Shown piece by piece: positions 35,015 to 49,320 of a stretch of DNA of 64,000 bases. Within the stretch, counting starts at the first letter, position 1, and each line of letters opens with the position of its first letter. This stretch comes from Cryptomeria japonica. Lineage: Eukaryota > Streptophyta > Pinopsida > Cupressales > Cupressaceae. The stretch lies in the NCBI RefSeq assembly GCF_030272615.1, contig NC_081406.1:263716624-263780623 (forward strand), written 5' to 3'. Below the pieces are notes generated by a model. It was not told the DNA's origin. It was given only the letters and a program-made list of their open reading frames with translations, and ran no database searches. Made by a program: the position numbers and the translations under genes.

Positions 35015-36276
35015 TTTTAGCAGCAATCAAGAAGGAAGACTAAGAGGGGAGGGGGGGTGAATCAGTCTTCACCAGATCTCAGCAAATTTAAACTTCAAAA
35101 CATAAACTGATAAACTGCAGTAATAGATAGATAAGCAAATTAACAACACAACACATACCACCAAGAATTTGACATGGGAAACCCGATTAAGGGAATAACC
35201 ATGGTGGGAACCTACCCACAGTAAGATGATACTCTGCAGTAGTATGTAAAAATATTACAATGGGGAATGCACATGCATTCAAGCACACTGCCTAGAGCTC
35301 ATTGCTCAAAAGATATATGCCCAGAAGGCTATAACCTTCAAGGAAGTCTCACTGACTTACAATATGATTTTAACTACAATCCAAAAGGAATGAACTGCAA
35401 TGATAGCATCTACAAATGCCTGATGACAGTTCCGGTTAAGCATAGTTGTCTGCTCTGCAACACCAAACACACCTCAACACTTCGCTGAATGATATATCCT
35501 TGTTCGCATATTTACCTCTCTCTAAAAATGCAGACACAATACCAACACCTAAATTACATAAGCATATCACCTATATATATATAAATCATCAACCTTGATA
35601 ACAAGGTCGGTTAAACCCTCAACCCTCGACTCATAATTACAAAAATTACGTTACATGATATAAAGATCGACCACTAGAGCAATATTATGATTTACATTAC
35701 ATAGCATGGACCTAATTCAAATTCCCAAATGATTACATCCATCGGAAATCCCACCAAGAACAACTGCAACACGCTACACCACCAGAAATACTACATAACA
35801 CACAAATCATCACCGGCTCATAGAAATCACCAAAAACTCGCACAATGATCAATGTGGATCGCCAAAACAAATAGGACACGACTAAGAAACACCAGCAAGC
35901 ATGTTAGAATCATGTGGAACAGTTGCACCAATACTTCTTTTCAAATCTTCATCGGTCAACGTCTCAAAGCTCAAGAACACAACCAATCAGCAACTGTCAC
36001 GAGGAAAGATAACTTGCGGAGCACCAAATCACGAACCATCTGAAATAAGTACACAAGATCATCCCAAACAATAATCTAAAGTCTCAGCACAAGATTTGAC
36101 CACACCGGAATATACTAGAGGAAATACCGGATTCTACAAAATTGTGATCAGCACAACCAAACTACAAAATCGGACCAAAAACTCTTCCCAAACTCACTAG
36201 AATAACTCACAGGAATATGTTGACATCAATGACAACAAAATATTCTAGAAGCAACAATGAACAACCAAATCCAACA
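35015..36276 (-). repeat. Copia 5' LTR
   Basis: Collinear with 29220-30478. On the plus strand it begins TTTTAGCAGC (its TG is mutated) and ends AAATCCAACA. A minus-strand TATA box lies at about 35570-35585. The canonical LTR end is at 36276, but the target duplication starts only at 36297, leaving 20 extra bases. Confidence 0.88.
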
Positions 36277-36296
36277 ATCTCCCCAATAATCCAACA

Positions 36297-36301
36297 CTCC
36301 C
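36297..36301 (+). repeat. Right target duplication of the copia element
   Basis: CTCCC, followed by TTGCCC, which continues the LINE-2 sequence in register with LINE-3 (CCCCCTTGTCC). Confidence 0.7.
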
Positions 36302-36546
36302 TTGCCCAAAATCCCCCCTCGTTGGGGTTTGGGTGTCTCACACCCCCCCCCCCAACCAAACCCCTCCGCTCCACCCCTTGAGGGGGGTCTTTTTTGTTCT
36401 CCAGTTGGATAGCATTCCTTCCCTGTTTGATTGTGTTTCTTTCTAACTGTCGATGGGCAATTGTTGTTTTGCCAACATCACTTATCTTGGTGTTGTTTGT
36501 TATTTGTTGATAGTGTTTTACTATGTTGAGGGTCAACACCCTAGTT
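36302..36546 (+). other. LINE-2 3' tail
   Basis: Includes a 13-base C run (about 36343-36353) between G-rich and C-rich arms, then T-rich sequence and GAGGGTCAACACCCT (36529-36543). The downstream end of the LINE is set by the AACATG duplication at 36547. Part of it (36445 onward) is duplicated at 38044. Confidence 0.65.
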
Positions 36547-36561
36547 AACATGCTATTTGGT
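36547..36561 (+). repeat. Right target-site duplication of LINE-2
   Basis: AACATGCTATTTGGT; a further copy in the tandem duplication lies at about 38145. Confidence 0.8.
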
Positions 36562-37255
36562 TATCATTTATTGCGGCACCCTTTAGTGTTTAACGTAAAC
36601 CACATCAACCATCATATGAAGTGTATGGGTCAAGTTATCAAAAAGAAGTGACTATTTTAAGATTATAGAATCTAGTTATTTTGGTTCTTTGGATCACCAT
36701 AGTTGACTCATAGCTAGGATTTCTTTTTCTAATTGGCTATATATAAGTAGAAGGTTTTCTTCAATTGTAAGACTTTTGAATCTTAATGAATGCAAGTATT
36801 TTTAGACTATGTTCTTGATATCTTATCTTTGAAAGTGCCTCTTAGTTTTGGTTTCATTTATGTGTTTGTGTTTGTCATCTTAAGTTCATGGACTCAAATT
36901 TCTACATATTTTGAATACTAATCTAACATAAAAAAAAATTGATTGAGATTTCAATATTCAAAAATATCCAAACACAATGCTTAATCAATTAAACATACAT
37001 ATAACATGAAAAAACATAAAAACTTTTTATTAATTCAATTTTTTAAAATTACCCATCCTTATTTATCTTTTGCTCACTAGGAAAAATGGTGTTCCCATTT
37101 TTTCTCTTATTAGTTGGTCTGGATTTAGTTAGGTCTTAAAATTGGTCTAAGCATTCTAAAATCCAATGTTTTGTTCTCAGTCACTTATTTCGAGTTAGTA
37201 TATTAGGGTTTTAAGCTTAAGTATGAAAACATTATCAAAGATGCTCATGTTTGAA
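36562..37255 (+). repeat. Dispersed repeats R1/R2, copy C, first part
   Basis: 36562-36895 matches the right flank of LINE-3 (20347-20690). From about 36900 it matches R2 copies A and B (ACATATAACATGAAAAAACATAA). No coding frame. Confidence 0.65.
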
Positions 37256-38043
37256 CTGCAATGATAGCATCTACAAATGCCTGATGACAGTTTCGGTTAA
37301 GCATAGTTGTCTGCTCTGCAACACCAAACACACCTCAACACTTCGCTGAATGATATATCCTTGTTCGCATATTTACCTCTCTCTAAAAAAGCAAACAAAA
37401 TACCAACACCTAAATTACATAAGCATATCACCTATATATATAAATCATCAACCTTGATAACAAGGTCGGCTAAACCCTCGACCCTCGACTCATAATTACA
37501 AAAATTATGTTACATGATATAAAGATCGACCACCGGACCAACATTATGATTTACATTACATAGCATGGACCTAATTCAAATTCCCAAATGATTACATCCA
37601 TCGGAAATCCCACCAAGAACAACTGCAACACGCTACACCACCAGAAATACTACATAACACACAAATCATCACCAGCTCATAGAAATCACCAAAAACTCGC
37701 ACAATGATCAATGTGGATCGCCAAAACAAATAGGATATGACTAAGAAACACCAGCAAGCACGTTAGAATCATCTGGAACAGTTGCACCAATACTTCTTTT
37801 CAAATCTTCATCGATCAACGTCTCAAAGCTCAAGAACACAACCAATCAGCAACTGTTACGAGGAAAGATAACTTGCGGAGCACCAAATCACGAACCATCT
37901 GAAATAAAGATACACGAGATCATCCCAAACAATAATCTAAAGTCTCAGCACAAGATTTGACCACACCGGAATATACCAGAGGAAATACCGGATTCTACAA
38001 AATTGTGATCAGAACAACCAAACTACAAAATCGGACCAAAAAA
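37256..38043 (-). repeat. Partial extra copy of the copia LTR
   Basis: Collinear with 35391-36183 inside the 5' LTR, and joined abruptly to R2 at 37255 and to LINE-2 tail sequence at 38044. It is the start of the second unit of a tandem duplication, not a separate insertion. Confidence 0.85.
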
Positions 38044-40370
38044 CTGCCGATGGGCAATTGTTCTTTTGCCAACATCACTTATCTTGGTGTTGTTTGTTAT
38101 TTGTTGATAGTGTTTTACTATGTTGAGGGTCAACACCCTAGTTAACATGCTATTTGGTTATCATTTATTGCAGCACCCTTTAGTGTTTAACGTAAACCAC
38201 ATCAACCATCATATGAAGCGTATGGGTCAAGTTATCAAAAAGAAGTGACTATTTTAAGATTATAGAATCTAGTTATTTTGGTTCTTTGGATCACCATAGT
38301 TGACTCATAGCTGGGATTTCTTTTTCTAATTGGCTATATATAAGTAGAGGGTTTTCTTCAATTGTAAGACTTTTGAATCTTAATGAATGCAAGTATTTTT
38401 AGACTATGTTCTTGATATCTTATCTTTGAAGCGCCTCTTAGTTTTGGTTTCATTTATGTGTTTGTGTTTGTCATCTTAAATTCATGGACTCAAATTTCTA
38501 CATATTTTGAATACTAATCTAACATAAAAAAAAATTGATTGAGATTTCAGTATTCAAAAATATCCAAACACAATGCTTAATCAATTAAATATACATATAA
38601 CATGAAAAAACATAAAAACTTTTTATTAATTCAATTTTTTAAAATTACCCATCCTTATTTATCTTTTGCTCACTAGGAAAAATGGTGTTCCCATTTTTTC
38701 TCTTATTAGTTGGTCTGGATTTAGTTAGGTCTTAAAATTGGTCTACGCATTCTAAAATCCAATGTTTTGTTCTCAGTCACTTATTTCGAGTTAGTCTATT
38801 AGGGTTTTAAGCTTAAGTATGAAAACATTATCAAAGATGCTCATGTTTGAAGTGATGTTGTTGGTTGTATCTAAGCTCAAAGAGGTAATAAAAGCAAAGG
38901 ATAAGAAGGTATTCAGTCACTTCTTTGATAACATTAGCTACCAAAAATATAGCCGTTGGAATGCCCACATGGAAAGTGATGCCCAACTGACCAGCTGATT
39001 AGATGTTCACCAAACCAAACAAAACAATTGGGTTCACTAAAATTAAGCAACCAAAAGATGAAAAAGAGGTTGGTTCACTAAATGGACTCTTTAGGTCATT
39101 TTTACAGATGTTTTTACCTCTAATGGCATTATATCATCTAGCAGGGATTTCAGACAACCATTGATCTCTGTAAAACAAGTGAGAAAGTTAATGCGTTCCA
39201 CATTGCCTTTTGAATCAAAAGACAAGAAAATTGTACTCTAGTCTTTCACATTCTACATTGTTTGTGCAATCATTTAAGAATTCAAGGCAATCAGTCTGAG
39301 CCATTTTACAAGGGAAAGAATGTAGAAGAGCCAAATTCTTTATCTGAGAGTAAGATTGTACGACTCTTGATGTGCTTAAGATACAATTAAGGTGAGTATT
39401 CAGTCTTTCATAATGAAATTACTTATATTTTAAAACTTTGTTTAATTTGGGTGATTTCTAATTTTAGAAAAGCTTTTGGCTTTTGTATTGGTTGGGTTTA
39501 TGTTACTTCAAAAGGGACAACTGAGTTCAAGGTAAGGTGCCAGGATGGTTGACATGGTAGGTGGTGAATCAAGATAAATCTGAAAATTTGAAGTTTCATT
39601 TGTTCAATCAATAATCTAAATAGAATTTAGGAAAAGAAAGGAAAATATTTAGAGAAATATAAAAGAATTAACAATTTATGTGATTTGTAGAAATATTATT
39701 ATTTCATAAATTATTTAGAATCAAGGTCTATGTGAGTAATATTTACGAACGTGACTAAAAACATGGTTCCTAATTGTTTTGAAACCTCTACATGATTAAG
39801 TGGACAACATACAAGTGCACCATTATCACCATAGATTTGTTTTAAAAAAGTGAGGGGGGAAATATTTTGGACCTATTTATTCTTATAATTATAATTAGAA
39901 AGAAATTCAAATTAAGAATAGAAAACTTGAAGTTCATGAATACTAAATTAGTTAATATTAGTGTAGAAAAAATATGGCAATATATAAAAACCTTGAAATA
40001 AAAAAAGTATATATTTTATGGAGAAAATAGACCGTATGCTCCAAAGAGCATGACTAATAATTTTTCACAGCTCATCAAATTAGACATTAATAAATGTTTT
40101 TAGATAACCTTGTTATCCTTCGATTAGGTTGTTTGTTGTAATAAAGATATAAAGGATAATGAAGATAATTCAGAATGGATGCAGCTCTAGTATAATTTCA
40201 TGTTTCTTTTCATAATGTTTTGCATCTTTTCATTCTTCATTGGGTAGATTAGATCTTTTGCACAAATCTAAGGCTTTTTGTGGTGTCTTTTAATGGTTTA
40301 TGCGATGTTTTGATTTCTTATCTACACAAAACCTAATTAGGTTGGACACTAGTGCCCATTTCTAGTGTCC
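38044..40370 (+). repeat. Second duplication unit and continuation of R2 copy C
   Basis: 38044-38849 repeats 36445-37255 with few differences. From 38850 R2 continues, collinear with copies A and B, and ends with GTTGGACACTAGTGCCCATT (40342) as in copy B. Within it, TAGCCGTTGGAATGCCCAC (about 38951) is shared with copy B (TAGCCGTTGGGATGCCCAC). Confidence 0.7.
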
Positions 40371-40734
40371 TCCCAATTCGGATCCAATTTCAAATATGTG
40401 AATGCTGATGTTAAGCCCTTAATGATTATGTTCTTATGTCGGTCTCTCCTAGGTAATTGTTGATGAAAAGGTGTAATTCACATATAAAAGTGTCTTCCCC
40501 TCTCATTTGAAAGCATAAGCACTCTACTAAGTCATATATCTAAGATCCCAAGTAATATTCTATCAAGCAATCAAGATAAATAAAGTATTAAGGAGTCTAG
40601 GGAAACTATCAAGCACACTGTTATCTACTATGGAAGTAATTTGTTTATCATTATTTTTTTGATGATTGTCGTGGAATATTAGGTTTTACACCTTAATATG
40701 TTATTGAGTATCACGTTGATCCAAAAGCTTATAG
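40371..40734 (+). other. Unassigned fragment, LTR-like
   Basis: Starts where R2 similarity ends. Contains ACATATAAAAGTGTC (about 40480), a TATA-like word followed by a CT-rich stretch, as in the R region of many LTRs. No partner found. Confidence 0.3.
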
Positions 40735-41486
40735 TGTTGGCATCATGGTGAGCATGATGAAGTTTGAGGTACTTAGAGGTTGTCATTGATGGCAAATACC
40801 AGCTCTAATGACATCACAACCGATCGGAAAAAGGGTTATAGTAGATTGGTGAGGAACCGAGGACTAAAGACTTCCAACAGTGAGCAGAGACCGGTTTACA
40901 GGAAGCAACCAGTAGTTGGGTTGAGTGAAGCAGGTCCATCGATATAAAGGAAGAAACTAGTAGCAGATCATAACGGTGATTGATAAGCATGTGAAGTGAA
41001 AAGGATAAGCACACGTGATCATCAACATGTTTGGCTTGCTAACATGTGGATCTGACAAATTTAGAAAGAGCTAGTTGAAGTTGGAATGCTTGCTAGAGAG
41101 CCGATGAGATTTGTGGCATGAACGGATAGTCCCACCGATATAATCGATAAGATTTGAGGAACGAATTGATTGGTGTATAGAATAATTTTTGGGTTCAAAT
41201 TTTGGAGGGAAAGTTCGTGCCAAGATTGAAGACAACTATATACATGTTTTCCATCTTGATTTTTGTGTGTCCTGGCAATTGTGAGTGAATTGAGATTGAA
41301 AATCAGAGTAAGGTGAAGAACGAGCTAAGTGCAGAAGGGTTCCTTATGAATCGACGAAGTCATCACAAAGAAAAGATTGAAGCAGATACAAAGCGGATCT
41401 ATTCGACAAAAAAGTGTCATCATCATATCAATGAGTTGTTGCTCTCTAATAATTGCAGTAGATTAAATCCTTTAACAGGGTGAACC
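40735..41486 (+). mobile_element. Copia-type solo LTR, left part
   Basis: Begins TGTTGGCATC; TTGTCATTGATGG lies about 50 bases in, as in the minus-strand reading of the copia LTR above. No polypurine tract or pol sequence precedes it, so it looks like a solo LTR. Interrupted by the gypsy element; the rest is at 52797-53245. Confidence 0.5.
41482..41486 (+). repeat. Left target duplication of the gypsy element
   Basis: GAACC before LTR start TGTAAAG; AAACC follows the right LTR at 52792-52796 (one mismatch). Confidence 0.6.
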
Positions 41487-44331
<2,845 letters not shown>

Positions 44332-44347
44332 TCCTTCCCCTCTTGGA
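44332..44347 (-). other. Gypsy polypurine tract
   Basis: The minus strand reads CCAAGAGGGGAAGGAT directly before the 3' LTR start TGTCACGAA. Confidence 0.9.
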
Positions 44348-44531
44348 AGAGACATTGTCTCGATCTCTTATTATCCATCAATAAGCACATAGCAATTCTT
44401 TCTCATAAAATGTTAACAATACATAAAGTTTCAAATATAAATAATAACAATCGTATACATGCTATCCAAGTTCACATCATAAAATCAAAATCATTATTTC
44501 AAAGATATCTCATATGATAAGGAACTATTTT

Positions 44532-47500
44532 CTAAGAAAGTAAATGAGGAAAATGATGGTCAATCATCTCAGCATCCTCCCATGTAACACTATCCTCATA
44601 ATATTGGTCCCACCGAACCTTATACTGAGTGAAATCTCTACTACGTAGCTTCATGCTATGCTGATATAGGATTCATATGGGATCCGCTAGCACCACCCCT
44701 AGATCCTGTACCTGTAAAGATTGACAATCAAGAATATGAGATGCATCAGCATGTTAAGGTTTCAATAAAGAAACATGAAACACATTGTGGATTCGAGCTA
44801 GAGAAGGGGGTAAAGCTAATCTACAAGCAACTGGATTAATAACTTCTAGTACATCAAAGGGTCCCACATATCTTGGTGCCAACTTCGATGATTTGCCAAA
44901 TGAGATAAAGCTCTTATGAGGTTTAACTCTCAAAAAGACTTTATCTCCTGCCATAAATTGTCTAAAAGTCCTATTTCAGTCTGCATAACTCTTCTATCGG
45001 TCAACTGCCTCCTTCAACCTACTCTTGATCAACACTATTTGCTCATCCATTTCCTTAAGTAAATCAGGACCAATGATGATCCTATCTTCCAATCTATCCC
45101 AACTGATAGGTGTGTAGCACTTTTGCCCATAGAGTGCTTCAAAAGGTGTCATCCCTAAGGATGCATGAAAGGAGTTGTTATAAGAAAATTCAACCAAAGG
45201 CAAGTACTCCTGCCATTTGTACTATTGATCCATGCAATACATCCGTAAAAGATCTTCCACAACCTGATTAACCCTTTCTGTTTGGCCGGCAGTCTAAGGG
45301 TGATATGCTGAGCTAAAATTCAGTCTTGTTCCCAATGCTGCATTTAATGTTGTCTAGAATCTGGAAGTCATCTTGGTATCCCTATTTGATATTATGGTTT
45401 CAGGAACACCATGTAACTGAAAAATTTCTTGCACAGATTTCTTAGCAAGAACAAATGATCCATCCTTGAGATTCCTAGGTATGAAATGTGCAACTTTAGT
45501 TAACTTATCCACCACTACTAAGATAGTGTCATGTTTATTTTTGCTCATTAGTAATCCTTGGATAAAATCCATACTGATTACTTGCCACTTGTATTCCGGT
45601 ATAACATGTTGGAATAAAAGTCCTACTGGATGAACATGTTCAGCTTTCACTTGCTGACATTACAAACATTGTGCCACATACTCAATCACTTCCTTTCTGA
45701 GTTTAGGCCAAAAATACAAAGATCTCGGGCCAGCTACCATATTTGTTATTTTGGGGTGTCTTGAATAACATGTATCGTGCATCTCATACAATATTAACTT
45801 CCTCAAATCTCCCCCTTTAGGTATGTACATCCTTCCTTGGTACCTTAAAATACCATCAGGTTCAATTTCATAGCCATCATAGTGATGATTTGAAGAGTCT
45901 TTCTCCAAGGTTTGCTTAACCCTTAGGTAATGCTCATCTTCTAGAAGGTTCTGCAACACTTGTTTCAAGTTTGTTCTAGTTGTCACCATAGCAGATAGGT
46001 GTCTTCTTCTGCTGAGAGAATTAGCTACCCTATTTTCCTTCCCTTTGATATATTCAATACCAAAATCATACTCACTTAGGAATTCAAGCCACCTTCTTTG
46101 TCTTGCATTAAGGTTAGGTTGTGTAAAGATATACTTCAATCCTAAATGATCTGTTTTTAGCTCAAAAGGCTTCCCTAAAAGGTAATGCCTCCACATTTGT
46201 AATGCATGAACAATATCTAGAAGTTCTAAGTCATGCGGTGCATAATTCAATTCATATTGCTTCAGCTTTCTTGATTCAAATGCAACTACCTTCCCTTCCT
46301 GCATCAACACTGCTCACACACCTTCAGCTGGGGTATATGTAATTACTATAAAATGTCCATTGGGATCTGGTATAGTTAAGACTGGTGTTGTTGTCAATTT
46401 CTGCTTCAAGAGTTGAAATGACTCCTCACACTTCTCAATCCATTCAAACCTTTTTTCCTTTTTCTGAAGTGAAGTAATAGGTGTTGCTATCCTAGAAAAT
46501 CCTTCCACATGCTTTCTATAATATCTTGCAAGTCCCATAAAACTTCGGACTTCTGAAACATTCTGAGGTGTTGGCCAATCCACTATTGCTTCTAGCTTTG
46601 CAGGCCAATCCACTATTGCTTCTAGCTTTGCAGGATCAACTGAAATTCCTTCAGCAATTATAACATGACCTAAGTAATGCACCTTTTCCTGAAAGAAAGC
46701 ACACTTAGAAAAATTTCCATAAAGCTTGCGATCTCTCAATCATTGCAAAACTATCCTTAAGTGCTTCTTATGTTCTTCTTCATTCTTAGAATAGATCAAA
46801 ATATCATCAATGAAAATTAGAACAAAATCATCCAGGTATTCTCTAAAATATTGTTCATGAGGTTCATGAATGTTGCTGGGGCATTGGTTAAACCAAAAGG
46901 TACGAATGTGAATTCATAGTGCCCATACCGTGTTCGGAATGCAGTCTTAGGAATATCCTCATCTTTAATCCTTAACCAGTGATATCATGATCGAAGATCA
47001 ATCTTGGAGAATACCATTGCACCTTTCATTTGGTCAAACAATTCATCTATCCTTAGCAAAGGATATCTATTTTTGATAGTCACTTTAGTCAACATCCTAT
47101 AATCAATGCATAACCTTAAAGTGTCATCCTTCTTTACGAAGATCACCTGTGTACCCCACGGGGATACACTTGGTCTAATAAATTCTTGCCTAAACAATTC
47201 TTGCAATTGAGCCTTAAGCTCATACAATTTTTTTGTTATCATTCTATATGGAGCCTTAGATTGCAGCTCCGTTCCCAGTAAGAGTTCTATAGAAAAATCA
47301 AACTCTCTCTTAGATGGTAACTTAGTAAGGTCTTCTAGAAAGACATCTAGGAACTCTGTAAGGATAGGATAATCCTTAGGACTCTTCTCAACATTATCCA
47401 AATCACTTACCATGACAACAATTATGGAACATCCTTTCCTTTGGGCCTTCTTGAGTCGCATTGTTGAAATGTGTCTTAATTCAAGAGGCTTTTTGGACCC

Positions 47501-47939
47501 AAGAATTTCAACTGAATTCCCAAAATCATCTATACAACTAATGACCTTATCCTCACAGTTTACTATGGCTTTATGCTTAGTTAACTAGTTGATACCTAAG
47601 ATCACATCATATGGTCCTAATGGTGCCACATAAAGGTCAACCTGGGTTTGGAAACTGGAAAGTTCTAGTTCACTGCAAAATAGACAAGTATCTACTCTCC
47701 ATTCTGCTTGATTCCCATATTGGACCATCCATGCATTTGAAATATAACCAGGTCTAACAGACAATTTAGAAACTACTTTAGGATCAACAAAGCATTTAGT
47801 AGCTCCTGTATCTATTAAAATAGAAACTGATTGCCCAAAAAGCTTACCCATCATCTGAATAGGTGAGGCTCGGAAATCAACCTGACGGTTGTCAACTGCT
47901 GCGTGAATCTGGTGTTGTGAGGATCCTTGCTGATTTGCT
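44532..47939 (-). pseudogene. Gypsy pol (protease, RT, RNase H, integrase, chromodomain), broken
   Basis: Protease LIDTGATKCFVDP (about 47820) is intact at Asp-Thr-Gly. RT runs from [18 protein letters not shown] through VFVKK-like text, [16 protein letters not shown] and [13 protein letters not shown] to [10 protein letters not shown] (about 46790), so the catalytic Asp pair is kept. RNase H has TDHLGLKYIFTQPNLNARQ but ends VANSLSRR where the family has VADALSRR. Integrase: H-H-C-C region (45660-45800), MDFIQGLL, ISNRDTKMTSRF where ISDRD is usual, and HPQTDGQTERVN. GPFDVLE and [11 protein letters not shown] precede a chromodomain (QYKVRWDQYYEDSVTWED, 44548-44625) and the final TAG at 44532. 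Stops include two at Gly positions (RS-stop-YH near 46988, GV-stop-AV near 46312); most others fit Trp, Gln or Arg. Confidence 0.92.
46573..46632 (-). repeat. Perfect 30-bp in-frame tandem duplication within pol
   Basis: GGCCAATCCACTATTGCTTC begins at 46573 and 46603. The protein reads AKLEAIVDWP twice in a row in the RT/RNase H connection. Because 30 is a multiple of three, the frame is kept. Confidence 0.97.
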
Positions 47940-48955
47940 CCTCTTTGTGTGGGGGTACGTTGTGGACAATTTGAGGCATAATGACTTCCTCCATAGTTGT
48001 AACATCCAACCCTAGGTTCAAAATTGCCACCTAGCCTACCTCTGTCCAAGTTCTATCGAGCATTGTAGTTGGTGTTACTATTTTCTCTCTTATTACCATC
48101 CTGATTCACTCTTCCCCTTTCTTGAGTGTTGGGCCCCCTCTTCAGATTCCTTATTTGTCGATTGTTGTTGTTGTTGTTGTTCAATTGGAAATTCCTATTT
48201 CCAAAACTTGGTCTGTTATTCACATTTTTATGGAAAATTCCCAACTGCTGCAACTTCTGCTCTTGCTTGGTTGCTTTCTCAAATACTTCTTCCATAGTCA
48301 GTGGATTATGAATATCCACTTCTGCTCCAATATGAGTTCTCAAACCCAAGATGAACTTTCAGATGCGAAATTGCCCATCCATCTGATACTGTGGAACATA
48401 CTTAAGAAGGTTGGTAAACTTCTCCCAGTATTGAGTTACCGACATGCCACCTTGTGTTAGGTTCTGAAATTCAGTCATCTTCTTATCAAAGACTAACTGA
48501 GGAAGCCACCTCTTCCTAAAGGATTGTAAAAATAATTCCCAAGTGATATCTCTAGGTTGCAACTTCCTTTCGGACTTTTCATTATCCCACCAAGTAGCAG
48601 CTTTGCTAGAAAGTTGGTAAGCAGCCCAAACTGCCTTGGTTTTGTTGGACATGTTGCGGAGACCAAAATAATTTTCCATTTCTATCACCCATGCCTCTGC
48701 ACCATCACCAATAGTTTTTCCATCAAACTTTGGTGGGTCTATTCTTTTCAAGTCCTTAGCGAGCTCTCCTTCAATCCTTGCTTGGTTATCATGTTGTTCT
48801 TCAACCCTTGGAGCTTCATTTCGGACTTCTCTGACCCTTCGAACCTCTTGCTCGAGTCCATTCATTCTAGCACTCAGTTGGTTCAGTATATCAAGTATTT
48901 GGTCGAGTCTTTCATTTCCATTACTAGACCCAGCCCTTGTGGTCCTTGATCCCAT
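47940..48955 (-). pseudogene. Gypsy gag (capsid plus degenerate zinc knuckle)
   Basis: Starts MGSRTTRAGSSNGNERLDQI with a predicted coiled stretch, then the retrotransposon gag core: RIDPPKFDGKTIGDGAEAWV, YQLSSKAATWWDN, FLQSFRKRWLPQ, VTQYWEKFTNLLKYVPQY. Stops at 48356-48361 and 48050-48052 fall where Trp and Gln fit. An Asn/Gln-rich linker precedes the knuckle CYNYGGSHYASNC (47966-48004), in which the second Cys is Tyr. Gag forms the particle; it reads in one frame with the first part of pol. Confidence 0.9.
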
Positions 48956-49320
48956 TGTTATTCAACAATTTCTGCATTAGGGAATGTTAATATTTCTTAG
49001 CGAAAAAGAAAGAATATTTGCAAGGTTATGATTTTGATAACTTCTATTTAATCAAAGCTCCCTAAAATCTACCCATACAATATAACTATAGAGATTAATA
49101 TCCATATTTACTACTGGAAGGAAACAATATAGTACTATAATAAGACATAGCTAGATAATTTGCACATTTATATCATCCAAGTTTATAATATGAACTAAGG
49201 TCCAAATTATATATTTATCATCATAGGAATCATACAAAAACAAAACATTCAACTCAAATTTTATTATAGAAAGAAAGACATCTTTATTTATTGATAATAA
49301 AAGTGTTATTACATAATACA
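48956..49320 (-). other. Spacer between the extra ORF and gag
   Basis: AT-rich with no frame; it separates the extra ORF from the gag ATG, so the two are not one polyprotein as the sequence stands. Confidence 0.6.

Larger units (their letters stand above)
29220..36296 (-). mobile_element. Ty1/copia retrotransposon, complete but decayed, minus strand
   Basis: About 7.1 kb with two LTRs of about 1.26 kb, an initiator-Met-tRNA-type PBS, a PPT, and gag and pol in the order gag, protease, integrase, RT, RNase H, as in copia elements. 5-bp duplications CTCCC flank it. It is inserted in the sense-strand ORF1 of LINE-2. Frameshifts occur near 34185, 33655, 32110 and 31510, with many stops, mostly at expected Trp/Gln/Arg codons. 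Confidence 0.92.
27695..36546 (+). mobile_element. LINE-2: ORF1-only LINE, split by a copia element
   Basis: LINE sequence occupies 27695-29219 and 36302-36546; everything between is the copia element and its second target duplicate. The net length is about 1.77 kb. It carries ORF1 (DUF4283-like plus zinc knuckle) and then passes straight into the 3' tail (GAGGGTCAACACCCT). No endonuclease or RT sequence is present, so the copy depended on another LINE. GC content is far above the surroundings. Confidence 0.75.

Noticed and set aside
36341-36354. Run of 13 C with flanking G-rich arms as a possible G-quadruplex
   Set aside because: A homopolymer in a decayed LINE tail, absent from the paralogous tail of LINE-3; no basis for a role.
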